Source of the DNA: Candidatus Mediterraneibacter pullistercoris | Lineage (GTDB): Bacteria; Bacillota; Clostridia; Lachnospirales; Lachnospiraceae | Assembly: GCA_019116885.1 (NCBI GenBank) | Contig: DXAU01000011.1 | Coordinates: 1 to 45,063 of the forward strand | Direction of reading: 5' to 3' | Length of the DNA: 45,063 bases | Shown: positions 14,766 to 25,134 of the stretch, piece by piece | Layout: the number at the start of each line of letters is the position of its first letter | How positions within the stretch are numbered: the stretch's first letter is position 1 | Made by a program: the position numbers and the translations under genes | The notes under the pieces: generated by a model | Seen by the model: only the letters and a program-made list of their open reading frames with translations | Told to the model about the DNA's origin: nothing | Database searches by the model: none

Positions 14766-15662
14766 TTATTCATCGTCCCTGTATCCGAAGTTCTTCATCA
14801 GATAATCGCTGTCACGCCAGTTCTTCTGCACCTTGACCCACAGCTTCAGGTTCACCCTGCAGTCCAGCATCCTCTCGATCTCATAGCGCGCTGTACTCCC
14901 GATCTTCTTAAGCATACCGCCCTGTTTCCCGATAATGATGCCCTTGTGAGAATCACGCTCACAGATGATCGTCGCATCGATGTGCATTACTTTTCGCTCC
15001 ATTTTCATCCGGTCGATGGCAACAGCGATGCCGTGAGGGATCTCCTCATTCAGGCAGTGGAGGGCTTTCTCCCGGATCAGCTCTGCCACGATCTGGCGTT
15101 CGGGCTGGTCCGTCACTGTATCTTCGTCGTAAAACTGCGGTCCGTAAGGGAGGTAATTCAGAATTACATTCACAAGCTCCTCTGTATTGTCCCCGCTTCG
15201 CGCTGATACCGGAACAATATCTGCAAACTCATACGCCTTCCGGTACGCGTCGATAGCCGGAAGAAGCTCTTCCCGCTTCACCATATCTATCTTGTTGATG
15301 ACAAGGACAACCGGCGTCTTTACCTTTTTGAGCTGGTCAATGATATGGCGCTCCCCTGCCCCGATAAATGTGGACGGCTCCACAAGCCACAGCACAACGT
15401 CCACTTCATTCAGCGAACGCTCAGCAATATTTACCATATACTCGCCAAGTTTATTTTTTGCCTTGTGGATACCCGGCGTATCGACGAATATGATCTGCCC
15501 TTCCTCCGTCGTCAGTACTGTCTGGATGCGGTTCCTCGTCGTCTGCGGCTTATTCGATGTAATGGCAATCTTCTGACCAATCAGATGATTCATCAGTGTA
15601 GATTTTCCCACGTTCGGTCTGCCGATCAGCGTGACAAAACCGGATTTATAATTCTCTTTCAT
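14766..15662 (-). CDS. era: GTPase Era
   Basis: Essential GTPase that binds the 3' end of 16S rRNA and assists 30S subunit maturation. 298 residues: G1 loop G-R-P-N-V-G-K-S at 14-21, D-T-P-G at 61-64, N-K-I-D at 123-126, and a C-terminal KH domain with G-I-I-I-G-K-Q-G-G-M-L-K-K-I-G. A GAGGTG site precedes the ATG. A near-perfect palindrome lies directly upstream of this ribosome site. In relatives recO normally follows; here the accessory region begins immediately after era. Confidence 0.97.
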   Translation of the reverse strand: MKENYKSGFVTLIGRPNVGKSTLMNHLIGQKIAITSNKPQTTRNRIQTVLTTEEGQIIFVDTPGIHKAKNKLGEYMVNIAERSLNEVDVVLWLVEPSTFIGAGERHIIDQLKKVKTPVVLVINKIDMVKREELLPAIDAYRKAYEFADIVPVSARSGDNTEELVNVILNYLPYGPQFYDEDTVTDQPERQIVAELIREKALHCLNEEIPHGIAVAIDRMKMERKVMHIDATIICERDSHKGIIIGKQGGMLKKIGSTARYEIERMLDCRVNLKLWVKVQKNWRDSDYLMKNFGYRDDE

Positions 15663-15680
15663 GTATGCACCTCTTTAGTT

Positions 15681-15715
15681 GGGGACGTAGTAAAACCCGG
15701 TTTTACTACGTCCCC
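15681..15715. repeat. Perfect 17+1+17 palindrome upstream of era
   Basis: GGGGACGTAGTAAAACC, one central base, then its exact reverse complement. It sits between the protease stop and the era ribosome site. No T-run follows on either strand. It could be a palindromic repeat unit (REP-like), a processing hairpin, or an attenuator that reduces era expression from the upstream gene. I see no second copy in the window. Confidence 0.7.
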
Positions 15716-15736
15716 GTTCACACTTTTTTCACATTT

Positions 15737-18688
15737 TCAGCTCAGTGTCTTTACTTCCATGAACATCTCTTTGTTCTCTTCAATCTTCTCCTCACTTCCT
15801 ATCACGCAGAGAGAATGTTCTGCCAGCACTGCCCGGAGCACTTCTGCCAGCGCTCTGATATCATCTTGCTCCGCATCCAGGATCTGTGCGCGCTCCTGGC
15901 GGATCATCTCCTCTGTAACCCGGTTCATATACAGGTTCATGGAACGGTTCCCCTTAGCCGCCGGATTCATCGGGCGGTCGATATTGCTGATCGTTCCAAT
16001 GATAAACTTGTTCATATCGCGGTCGCTTACATTGAAATTTCTCAGATAATCAACCACGCCCTCGTATACTTCCATTGTTTTCTCCAGATTAGGATCACGG
16101 TATGAGATGAGGTATCCCTCGCCAATCCGGTTAAAATTGCTCATGCATCCGTACGCGCCGCCTTTGACCCGGACGTTCTGCCAGAGATAATCATAGCTTA
16201 AAATAACCTTGAGTATCTGCAAAGCTCCGGTGTACCCGGCTCCGCCGTCAATAAAGTTGCCTGTTCTCGCAACATACTGCACTTTCGAGGATGTCTTAAA
16301 GCCCTCGTTTCGTTTCGTGCAGTGCAGAACGCACGCACCTGAGACTTCATCAGACGAAACGGGCTCTGACGCACCCGCCGCATCTCCAAGCTCACGGCTC
16401 ACTTTGGCAAACGCCTTCTCCATTGGCTCGAGCCCCTCTTCGGCGGACGTGTAGCTGACCATCATATTGTCCGCACGGAACAGATTTGCCGCAATAGCTT
16501 TCAGATTCCGTATCAGATCGTCTTTATGTCCCTCGAAATCTTCTTCAATCTTCTTCACCACTTCATAATACCCGATCCCATCCGTATCATCCTTGAACTT
16601 TGCAATCGGTGAGGTGTAGGACAGGGCCCTGAGAGCCGCTGTTGTGTGTCCCGCTGAGAGGAAAGACATCTGGAGACGGGATTTGAGCATGGCGAGTATC
16701 TCTTTTAACCTTTTCTCGTCCTCCAGGTTCGACTCCATAAGTATCTCACGCATCATGGAAAAAAGCACATCCATCTTCGGGTAGAGCGCTTTTCCTTTCA
16801 TCTCAAATGTTGCCTTGAATTCTTTTTCTTTCGCCCTGGTCACATCTGTATACAGTTCAAGCGATGTGCCTATGCCGCCGGTATGGACGTTGATCTCATT
16901 GAACAGTTCACCGTATTCATAGTTTGCCGTATCGATGATGCCAAGCACACTTTGAAGGATCCCTACATAGGGAAGTTTTTCTTCTCTGATCCCGGACAGG
17001 TCAAACATCAAAGTGACATATCCGATTCCATTTGTCTCCACATTATGATGTACCAGCTTCACACCGTCCACTGTTCTCTCATCATTATAGACAGGCGCTA
17101 TATCTCGTGAAATGTCCTCACGTTTCAGCACAGGTATCTTTGCAAGGTCTTCCGGGGAAGATTCTTCCTCCTGGTATGCCTCCAGTTCTTTCGTCTCACG
17201 CACAAGCTCCGCGATCTCCTGCGCAGAGAGGCTTTCCTTATATTCCCTGAGCTTCTCCGCAAGTTCTCTGTCCATTCTTGCTGTCCGCCCCCGCTCCGGC
17301 CGGATGATAACGACAGAGCCATGGGTATTGTCCAGCAGATAGGTGCGGATCAGTTCTTCAAAATACCCCGTCTCCACCTGGCTTTTCAGAAATTCAAACG
17401 TTGGGATTGCTTCCATATGGATAAACGGCTTCTCCTCATCATAGAGCCAGCTGTCAAGAAGCTGCAGGCCGTACATCAGTCCCCGCGGATAATTACCGAA
17501 ATCCGCCTCCCGGAAACGGAACTCATGATAGTTGATCCCTGCACGCAGAGCTTTTCTGTCAACGCCGTTATCTGCAATCCCTCTCAGAGTGTCTTCAATT
17601 ACACGGATAAAAGCTTCTTTCTGTTCCAGATTCGCATTTTTTGCAATAACAGAGAATACAGGCTGATACACTCCGTTGTCGTAGGAACCCATGATATCCT
17701 TTCCAATGCCTGCGTCAAGAAGCGCTTTCTTCAGGGGTGCGCCCGGCGCCGACAAAAGCGCATAGTCCAGTATCTCAAATGCAAGGTAAAGTTTTTCATC
17801 CAGGGCGGTGCTGATCACCTTATTGTAGGAAAGATAGGTGTTATCCGTTTCACTTTCATCGCTTGCTATGGAATATTCCCGCACGATCTCCCGCATCTCA
17901 CCGAACGGTTCTTGAAAACAAATCTCAGAGGATGTCTCGATCTTGTCAAAATCAGACAGATAATTCTCATCCAGCCACTGAAGTTTCTCCGCCATATCCA
18001 TATCGCCGTAGAGATAAATATAACTGTTCGACGGGTGATAGTATTTCCGGTGAAAATCGAGAAACTGCTCATAAGTCAGTTTCGGGATTGCCTCAGGATC
18101 TCCGCCGGACTCATTGGCATATGAGGTGTCAGGGAACAGAGAATTGAGGATCATCCGATCCAGCACGCTCTCAGGTGAGGAGAACGCGCCTTTCATCTCA
18201 TTGTAAACCACGCCGGAAAGCGTCAGTTCTCCATCCGGCTCGTCCAGGTGGAAGCTCCACCCTTCCTGGCGAAATGTCTTGTCATGCTGATAGATATTCG
18301 GATAGAACACCGCATCCATATACACATGCATCAGATTCTGGAAGTCTTTGTCATTGCAGCTTGCTACCGGATAAACTGTCTTGTCCGGGTATGTCATTGC
18401 GTTTAAGAATGTGTTCAGAGAGCCTTTCACAAGCTCCACGAACGGATCCTTTACGGGGAAATTTCTGGAACCGCAGAGTACGGAATGTTCCATAATATGG
18501 GGCACGCCCGTGCTGTCAGAAGGCGGCGTGCGGAACCCGATGGCAAAGACTTTGTTCTCATCGTCATTCTCCATCAGAAGCACTCTCGCCCCGCTCTTTT
18601 TGTGTTTCAGCAGGACTCCCTTTGATTTAAGGTCTAAGAGTTCTTTCTCCTGTATCAATTCATATGCTGTCAGATCATATATGCTCAT
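15737..18688 (-). CDS. M16C-family (insulinase/presequence protease-like) zinc metallopeptidase
   Basis: 983 residues, the full length of the one-chain PreP/Cym1/falcilysin group. The inverted zinc motif H-x-x-E-H is at 64-68 (H-I-M-E-H), with the distal glutamate expected in the Y-N-E-M-K-G-A-F-S-S-P-E region about 75-80 residues later. Four M16 domains in tandem fit the length. There is no signal peptide, so it is cytosolic and probably degrades peptides. Start ATG 18688, with AAGGAG upstream. It lies directly upstream of era on the same strand. Confidence 0.93.
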   Translation of the reverse strand: MSIYDLTAYELIQEKELLDLKSKGVLLKHKKSGARVLLMENDDENKVFAIGFRTPPSDSTGVPHIMEHSVLCGSRNFPVKDPFVELVKGSLNTFLNAMTYPDKTVYPVASCNDKDFQNLMHVYMDAVFYPNIYQHDKTFRQEGWSFHLDEPDGELTLSGVVYNEMKGAFSSPESVLDRMILNSLFPDTSYANESGGDPEAIPKLTYEQFLDFHRKYYHPSNSYIYLYGDMDMAEKLQWLDENYLSDFDKIETSSEICFQEPFGEMREIVREYSIASDESETDNTYLSYNKVISTALDEKLYLAFEILDYALLSAPGAPLKKALLDAGIGKDIMGSYDNGVYQPVFSVIAKNANLEQKEAFIRVIEDTLRGIADNGVDRKALRAGINYHEFRFREADFGNYPRGLMYGLQLLDSWLYDEEKPFIHMEAIPTFEFLKSQVETGYFEELIRTYLLDNTHGSVVIIRPERGRTARMDRELAEKLREYKESLSAQEIAELVRETKELEAYQEEESSPEDLAKIPVLKREDISRDIAPVYNDERTVDGVKLVHHNVETNGIGYVTLMFDLSGIREEKLPYVGILQSVLGIIDTANYEYGELFNEINVHTGGIGTSLELYTDVTRAKEKEFKATFEMKGKALYPKMDVLFSMMREILMESNLEDEKRLKEILAMLKSRLQMSFLSAGHTTAALRALSYTSPIAKFKDDTDGIGYYEVVKKIEEDFEGHKDDLIRNLKAIAANLFRADNMMVSYTSAEEGLEPMEKAFAKVSRELGDAAGASEPVSSDEVSGACVLHCTKRNEGFKTSSKVQYVARTGNFIDGGAGYTGALQILKVILSYDYLWQNVRVKGGAYGCMSNFNRIGEGYLISYRDPNLEKTMEVYEGVVDYLRNFNVSDRDMNKFIIGTISNIDRPMNPAAKGNRSMNLYMNRVTEEMIRQERAQILDAEQDDIRALAEVLRAVLAEHSLCVIGSEEKIEENKEMFMEVKTLS

Positions 18689-18811
18689 ACTTTTGTCTCC
18701 TTGCTGTCAATATCTTTTCAGACGGCGCCGGACATTCCGGCCGCTATATTAGTATAACACTATCCGGAGAAGTTTAAAAGGCGAGACTCTTTCTTTTATC
18801 GCCGCTTACAG

Positions 18812-19543
18812 TTATTCTCCTTCCTCCTGTGGTGTCCTGCTGATTGCATACTCTACATTTTCTTTAAAAGCTTCCCACTCATCTTCGTTCTCGACAAAAT
18901 ATTTGGGACAGTTCTTCCCCGTCACATCATAATGCCGTATCACATCAGCCTCTGTCAGGTTGAATTTTACGCAGAGCCACGCCGTGAGCTGGACAAGCGA
19001 GCGGTACGTCTCCTCTGTAAACTCCCCGCTCTCATCCGGATGGCACACTTCAATAGATACTGTATCGTAATTCCTGGCATTTGAGGCATACGCCACTTCC
19101 CACGTCGGAACGCACTGAATGATCTCCCCGTCAAGTCCTACGACGAAATTACTGCTCGCCGATGTTGCCTGCGAATATTGGAGTCCGTTAAAGTAATCCC
19201 TGTTATCCTGAGCAGTGCTTCCCGGATTGGCTGTATAATGTATGACAATCCCTGTGATACCATTGCTCTCTATCCCCGGCCTGGAATACGGATTGATGTC
19301 CAGCAGCTGCACATCGATATCAGGCTGTGATGCATCCACGTTGACACGGTGGCCGCCCCCTGTGACAAAGGCACGGATCACCAGTGCCGCCGTGAGGATG
19401 AGCAGGAGCAGAAGCCCCGCTGCCGCAAGTCTATTTTCAAGAAAGAACGCTCTTGCTTTCTCCCATGCAATGTTTGTCTTTCTGCCTCTTCTGCCGTTTC
19501 TCCCAGAACCAGTTCTCCTGCTGTATCTTCCTGACGAACCCAT
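18812..19543 (-). CDS. Membrane-anchored N-acetylmuramoyl-L-alanine amidase (Amidase_2)
   Basis: 243 residues: a short basic cytoplasmic N-terminus (rich in R/G, 1-35), one membrane segment (about 38-60), then a type-2 amidase domain. Zinc ligands are H102 (V-I-H-Y-T), H204 (R-H-Y-D-V-T-G-K) and C212 (N-C-P). It should cleave the bond between MurNAc and L-Ala of the peptidoglycan stem, outside the membrane. The type II signal-anchor topology suggests a cell-associated enzyme used in wall turnover or sporulation/germination. The assignment is firm; the physiological role is not visible. It lies just upstream of the M16 protease gene, perhaps in one transcript. Confidence 0.92.
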   Translation of the reverse strand: MGSSGRYSRRTGSGRNGRRGRKTNIAWEKARAFFLENRLAAAGLLLLLILTAALVIRAFVTGGGHRVNVDASQPDIDVQLLDINPYSRPGIESNGITGIVIHYTANPGSTAQDNRDYFNGLQYSQATSASSNFVVGLDGEIIQCVPTWEVAYASNARNYDTVSIEVCHPDESGEFTEETYRSLVQLTAWLCVKFNLTEADVIRHYDVTGKNCPKYFVENEDEWEAFKENVEYAISRTPQEEGE

Positions 19544-19571
19544 CTTTCTCTCACTGTCCTTTTCTTTTGTA

Positions 19572-19665
19572 AATCACCGGAGGTGCCAAAAGGCACCTTC
19601 CGGAATTGTAATCGGCCGCCAAGGTCTCGGGCAGGCCGGACTTTGGCTCGTCGCTATCGCAAATA
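19572..19665. repeat. Dispersed structured intergenic repeat, copy 2
   Basis: Same family and orientation as copy 1. Its first hairpin is stronger: CCGGA-GGTGCC, loop AAAA, GGCACC-TTCCGG. Compared with copy 1, the stem bases change on both sides (GCGCC/GGCAC against GGTGCC/GGCACC), consistent with a conserved RNA or DNA fold. It lies just upstream of the amidase gene, between it and the guaB end. Confidence 0.75.
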
Positions 19666-19755
19666 GTGTCTCAGGACATTACATCCTCTGACAATTGATG
19701 ATATCACAAAAATTCCCGGCTGTCATGAACGAAATCTTATGTTTTTATGAACACA

Positions 19756-19807
19756 GGCAGCCGCCCGCATACCGATATGAGCTTATATCGATGTACAGGC
19801 GGCTGCC
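19756..19807 (-). terminator. Large hairpin downstream of guaB
   Basis: Outer stem GGCAGCCGCC (19756-19765) with GGCGGCTGCC (19798-19807), inner stem CGATAT/ATATCG (19773-19778 with 19785-19790). It lies 20 bases after the guaB stop. No proper T-run follows on the minus strand, so it may be a stabilising 3' hairpin rather than a strong terminator. Confidence 0.55.
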
Positions 19808-19826
19808 CTCGTTTCTCGACAGCTTA

Positions 19827-21369
<1,543 letters not shown>

Positions 21370-21455
21370 CCACTTTCGGGGAGGGGGTCTTATTTTTGAC
21401 TTGATTTATTTAGAGGTATATTTATAAGCACTGCTTATGTATTAGGCTGATTCAT

Positions 21456-21532
21456 ATTCGCGAAAAGAACTCCGTGATTGTAAGCGGCTTCCAGGGCCCC
21501 GGCAAGCCCGGACTTTTGCTCTTTTCCCACGC
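21456..21532. repeat. Dispersed structured intergenic repeat, copy 3
   Basis: A diverged copy. It keeps the core (ATTGTAAGCGG, GGCAAGCCCGGACTTT and CCCACGC), but the outer arms differ: GAAAAGA (21462-21468) can pair with TCTTTTC (21520-21526). At the corresponding places copy 1 has GCGCC (3143-3147) and GGCGC (3211-3215). Like copy 1, it abuts the T-run of a terminator, here that of groEL. Confidence 0.65.
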
Positions 21533-21580
21533 AAAAAACAGAAAGCCGGAGTCAAACCTTGACTTCTATCCGGCTTTCTG
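21533..21580 (-). terminator. Rho-independent terminator of groESL
   Basis: 12-bp stem CAGAAAGCCGGA / TCCGGCTTTCTG (21539-21550 with 21569-21580) followed by TTTTTT on the minus strand, about 60 bases after the groEL stop. Confidence 0.85.
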
Positions 21581-21642
21581 CCTGATCGTTTATCTTAGTT
21601 CCTGTAACCAGAGCCGTGACCGCCGTCTCTGCAGGGCGCAGA

Positions 21643-23292
<1,650 letters not shown>

Positions 23293-23306
23293 TTAAATTA
23301 TAATTT

Positions 23307-23469
23307 AATACCTCGCCATCTTCTGTTGATGATACTCCCTCGCATCCGCTCGGAGTATCGGCTAAAACACTAGGCTCGAAAATACCTCGCCAACCTCTGT
23401 CGATGATACTCTCTCGCATACGCTCAGAGTATCGGCTAAAACACTAGGCTCGAAAATACCTCGCCAAGT
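23307..23469. repeat. 74-bp tandem repeat (two full units and a partial third) inside the groES-groEL gap
   Basis: Units begin at 23307, 23381 and 23455 with AATACCTCGCC; the third is cut after about 15 bases. Each full unit carries a hairpin GATACTC(C/T)...(G/A)GAGTATC in which the closing pair changes from C-G in unit 1 to T-A in unit 2, a compensatory change. The repeat is transcribed as part of groESL. No protein is likely to be encoded. Confidence 0.85.
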
Positions 23470-23472
23470 GTT

Positions 23473-23760
23473 TTATGCCTCTACGATTGCCAGGATATCA
23501 CTCTGTTTTACGATGATATACTCCTCGCCGTCCAGCTCTACGTCTGTTCCTGCATATTTGGAGTAAATAACTTTATCGCCGGCCTTAACCTGCATCTGTA
23601 CTTCTTTGCCGTCTATATTTCCGCCAGGTCCCACAGCGATGACCTCAGCCTCCTGCGGCTTCTCTTTCGCCTGTCCCGGGAGAACGATACCGGATTTTGT
23701 TGTCTCTTCTGCTTCTAACTGTCTTAAAACAATTTTGTCACCTAATGGTACTAACTTCAT
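23473..23760 (-). CDS. groS: Co-chaperonin GroES (10 kDa)
   Basis: 95 residues from ATG 23760, preceded by AGGAGG. The mobile loop E-E-T-T-K-S-G-I-V-L-P is at about 18-28, and the C-terminal E-E-Y-I-I-V-K-Q-S-D-I-L-A completes the barrel. Caps the GroEL ring. First gene of groESL, directly behind a CIRCE operator. An in-frame upstream ATG at 23793 lies inside CIRCE and is not the start. Confidence 0.98.
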   Translation of the reverse strand: MKLVPLGDKIVLRQLEAEETTKSGIVLPGQAKEKPQEAEVIAVGPGGNIDGKEVQMQVKAGDKVIYSKYAGTDVELDGEEYIIVKQSDILAIVEA

Positions 23761-23786
23761 TGTAATTCCTCCTTGATCTTGTTTTG

Positions 23787-23813
23787 TTAGCACTCATTTC
23801 TTACGAGTGCTAA
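23787..23813. promoter_or_regulatory. CIRCE operator (HrcA binding site)
   Basis: TTAGCACTC-N9-GAGTGCTAA, exactly the consensus CIRCE inverted repeat, between the promoter and groES. HrcA repression of groESL follows from established knowledge of this element. Confidence 0.97.
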
Positions 23814-23826
23814 ACCTCATGAATAT

Positions 23827-23855
23827 AAAATAGCACTCTGCCTCCGATTTGTCAA
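23827..23855 (-). promoter_or_regulatory. groESL promoter
   Basis: -35 TTGACA (23850-23855), 17-base spacer, -10 TATTTT (23827-23832), immediately upstream of CIRCE on the minus strand. Confidence 0.8.
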
Positions 23856-23876
23856 CACAGTTTACAAGGTTTTTAT

Positions 23877-23908
23877 AAAAAAACGTAACGTGCCGTCTCA
23901 GGCACGTT
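23877..23908 (-). terminator. Terminator overlapping the end of the codY-distal gene
   Basis: Stem AACGTGCC/GGCACGTT (23887-23894 with 23901-23908) and a run of seven Ts at the minus-strand 3' side. The stop codon of the gene ending at 23898 lies in the hairpin loop. Confidence 0.8.
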
Positions 23909-24224
23909 TCGTCATCTTTCTTCCTTCGTATACATTATAAAAACCATTTTCGATCCTGAATTTCAAGATACTGCGGTCCTCCTGGCGATAACGTTCTTTC
24001 ACGACGCCGGTACAGTACAGAAGCTCTGTCCTCGTTGATATATAGCATCTGTACTTTGCATCCAGAGAAACTGCCTCCAGTTTATCTTCTTTCAATTCCA
24101 AGTATATAATATCTTCTTCAGGATCATACTTTCGCACCCTGCACTGACGGGTTGAGTCATCAAAGATACCATCTGCGGAAAGTATCTTCTCCATCCGCAG
24201 ATCTACGGGATTACCCTCATACAT
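23898..24224 (-). CDS. Conserved-looking small protein of unknown function downstream of codY
   Basis: 108 residues, no signal peptide or membrane segment, acidic/basic mixed and rich in beta-strand-like segments (I-I-Y-L-E-L, Y-R-C-Y-I-S, I-L-K-F-R-I). The pattern faintly recalls the beta-barrel N-terminal domain of flagellar-brake/PilZ proteins, but the RxxxR and D/NxSxxG motifs of PilZ are not seen, so I do not assign it. GGGAGG precedes the ATG; it starts 15 bases after codY and is in its operon. The stop lies in the loop of the operon terminator. Confidence 0.8.
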   Translation of the reverse strand: MYEGNPVDLRMEKILSADGIFDDSTRQCRVRKYDPEEDIIYLELKEDKLEAVSLDAKYRCYISTRTELLYCTGVVKERYRQEDRSILKFRIENGFYNVYEGRKMTKRA

Positions 24225-24239
24225 AATAAAACCTCCCGG

Positions 24240-25019
24240 CTACATCCGTTCTTTCTTGATCTTCTCAAGTTCTGTAAACACATAGTCATTGAGAACTTTG
24301 ATATAGGTCCCCTTCATGCCGGAAGAACGGGATTCGATCACGCCGGCGCTCTCGAACTTGCGCAGGGCATTTACGATCACAGAGCGTGTGATACCCACCC
24401 GGTCTGCCACTTTACTGGCTACAAGAATCCCCTCTGTTCCGCCCAGCTCGTCAAAAATATGAATAATCGCTTCAAGCTCGGAGAACGACAGAGTGCTGAT
24501 CGCCGACTGCACGATATGTTCCTTTCTTGTCTCTTCCGCGTTTTCTTCATTTACGGAACGCAGCATCTCAAGCCCTACTACGGCTGTCCCGTACTCGCTT
24601 AAGATGATATCGTCAATGGAATAAGTGGAATCCTGCTTATATATGAACAATGTCCCCAGGCGTTCCCCTGCGATATCGATTGGGGTGATGATCGCTTCAC
24701 AGCCTTTCACCGCCTCGGCTGTAAAACCAAGCGTCTCAAGATTTACATTTTCTTTTGTGGAAAGTATGCTGAGAAGGCGTTCATTGAGCATCTTATCGAT
24801 GTGGGAGCCGACCGCCTCTGTGATCAGCTCGTGGATCTCTCTCACTTCAGGGCATTTGCTCACGCCAAGGATCTTTCCTTTCCTGCTGACCACCAGAACA
24901 TTTGAATCAAGGATATCTGTAAGAACTGCGCAGATATCATTAAAAACTACCTTACTCGAATTGTTGTTGTGCAGCAGTTTATTAATCTTTCTTGTTTTGT
25001 CTAATAATTGTACACTCAT
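24240..25019 (-). CDS. codY: GTP- and branched-chain-amino-acid-sensing global regulator CodY
   Basis: 259 residues, the same length as Bacillus CodY, from ATG 25019 (M-S-V-Q-L-L-D-K-T-R) with GGAGG upstream; an ATG at 25049 would add ten residues and is rejected. An N-terminal GAF domain (about 1-155) binds isoleucine/valine; a C-terminal winged helix (S-K-V-A-D-R-V-G-I-T-R-S-V-I, about 203-220) binds DNA. Represses nutrient-limitation genes when GTP and branched-chain amino acids are high. It follows topA and is probably co-transcribed. leuCD about 13 kb away is a natural CodY target, but no site was verified. Confidence 0.97.
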   Translation of the reverse strand: MSVQLLDKTRKINKLLHNNNSSKVVFNDICAVLTDILDSNVLVVSRKGKILGVSKCPEVREIHELITEAVGSHIDKMLNERLLSILSTKENVNLETLGFTAEAVKGCEAIITPIDIAGERLGTLFIYKQDSTYSIDDIILSEYGTAVVGLEMLRSVNEENAEETRKEHIVQSAISTLSFSELEAIIHIFDELGGTEGILVASKVADRVGITRSVIVNALRKFESAGVIESRSSGMKGTYIKVLNDYVFTELEKIKKERM

Positions 25020-25134
25020 TACTTCCTCCGCATATGTTGTGTATGCCATAATTGTATATACAAATCACGATATAATAATAGATAGTTTTATGTTATCATA
25101 CAATTTTCAGAATAGCAATGCAATTTTACGTTCT

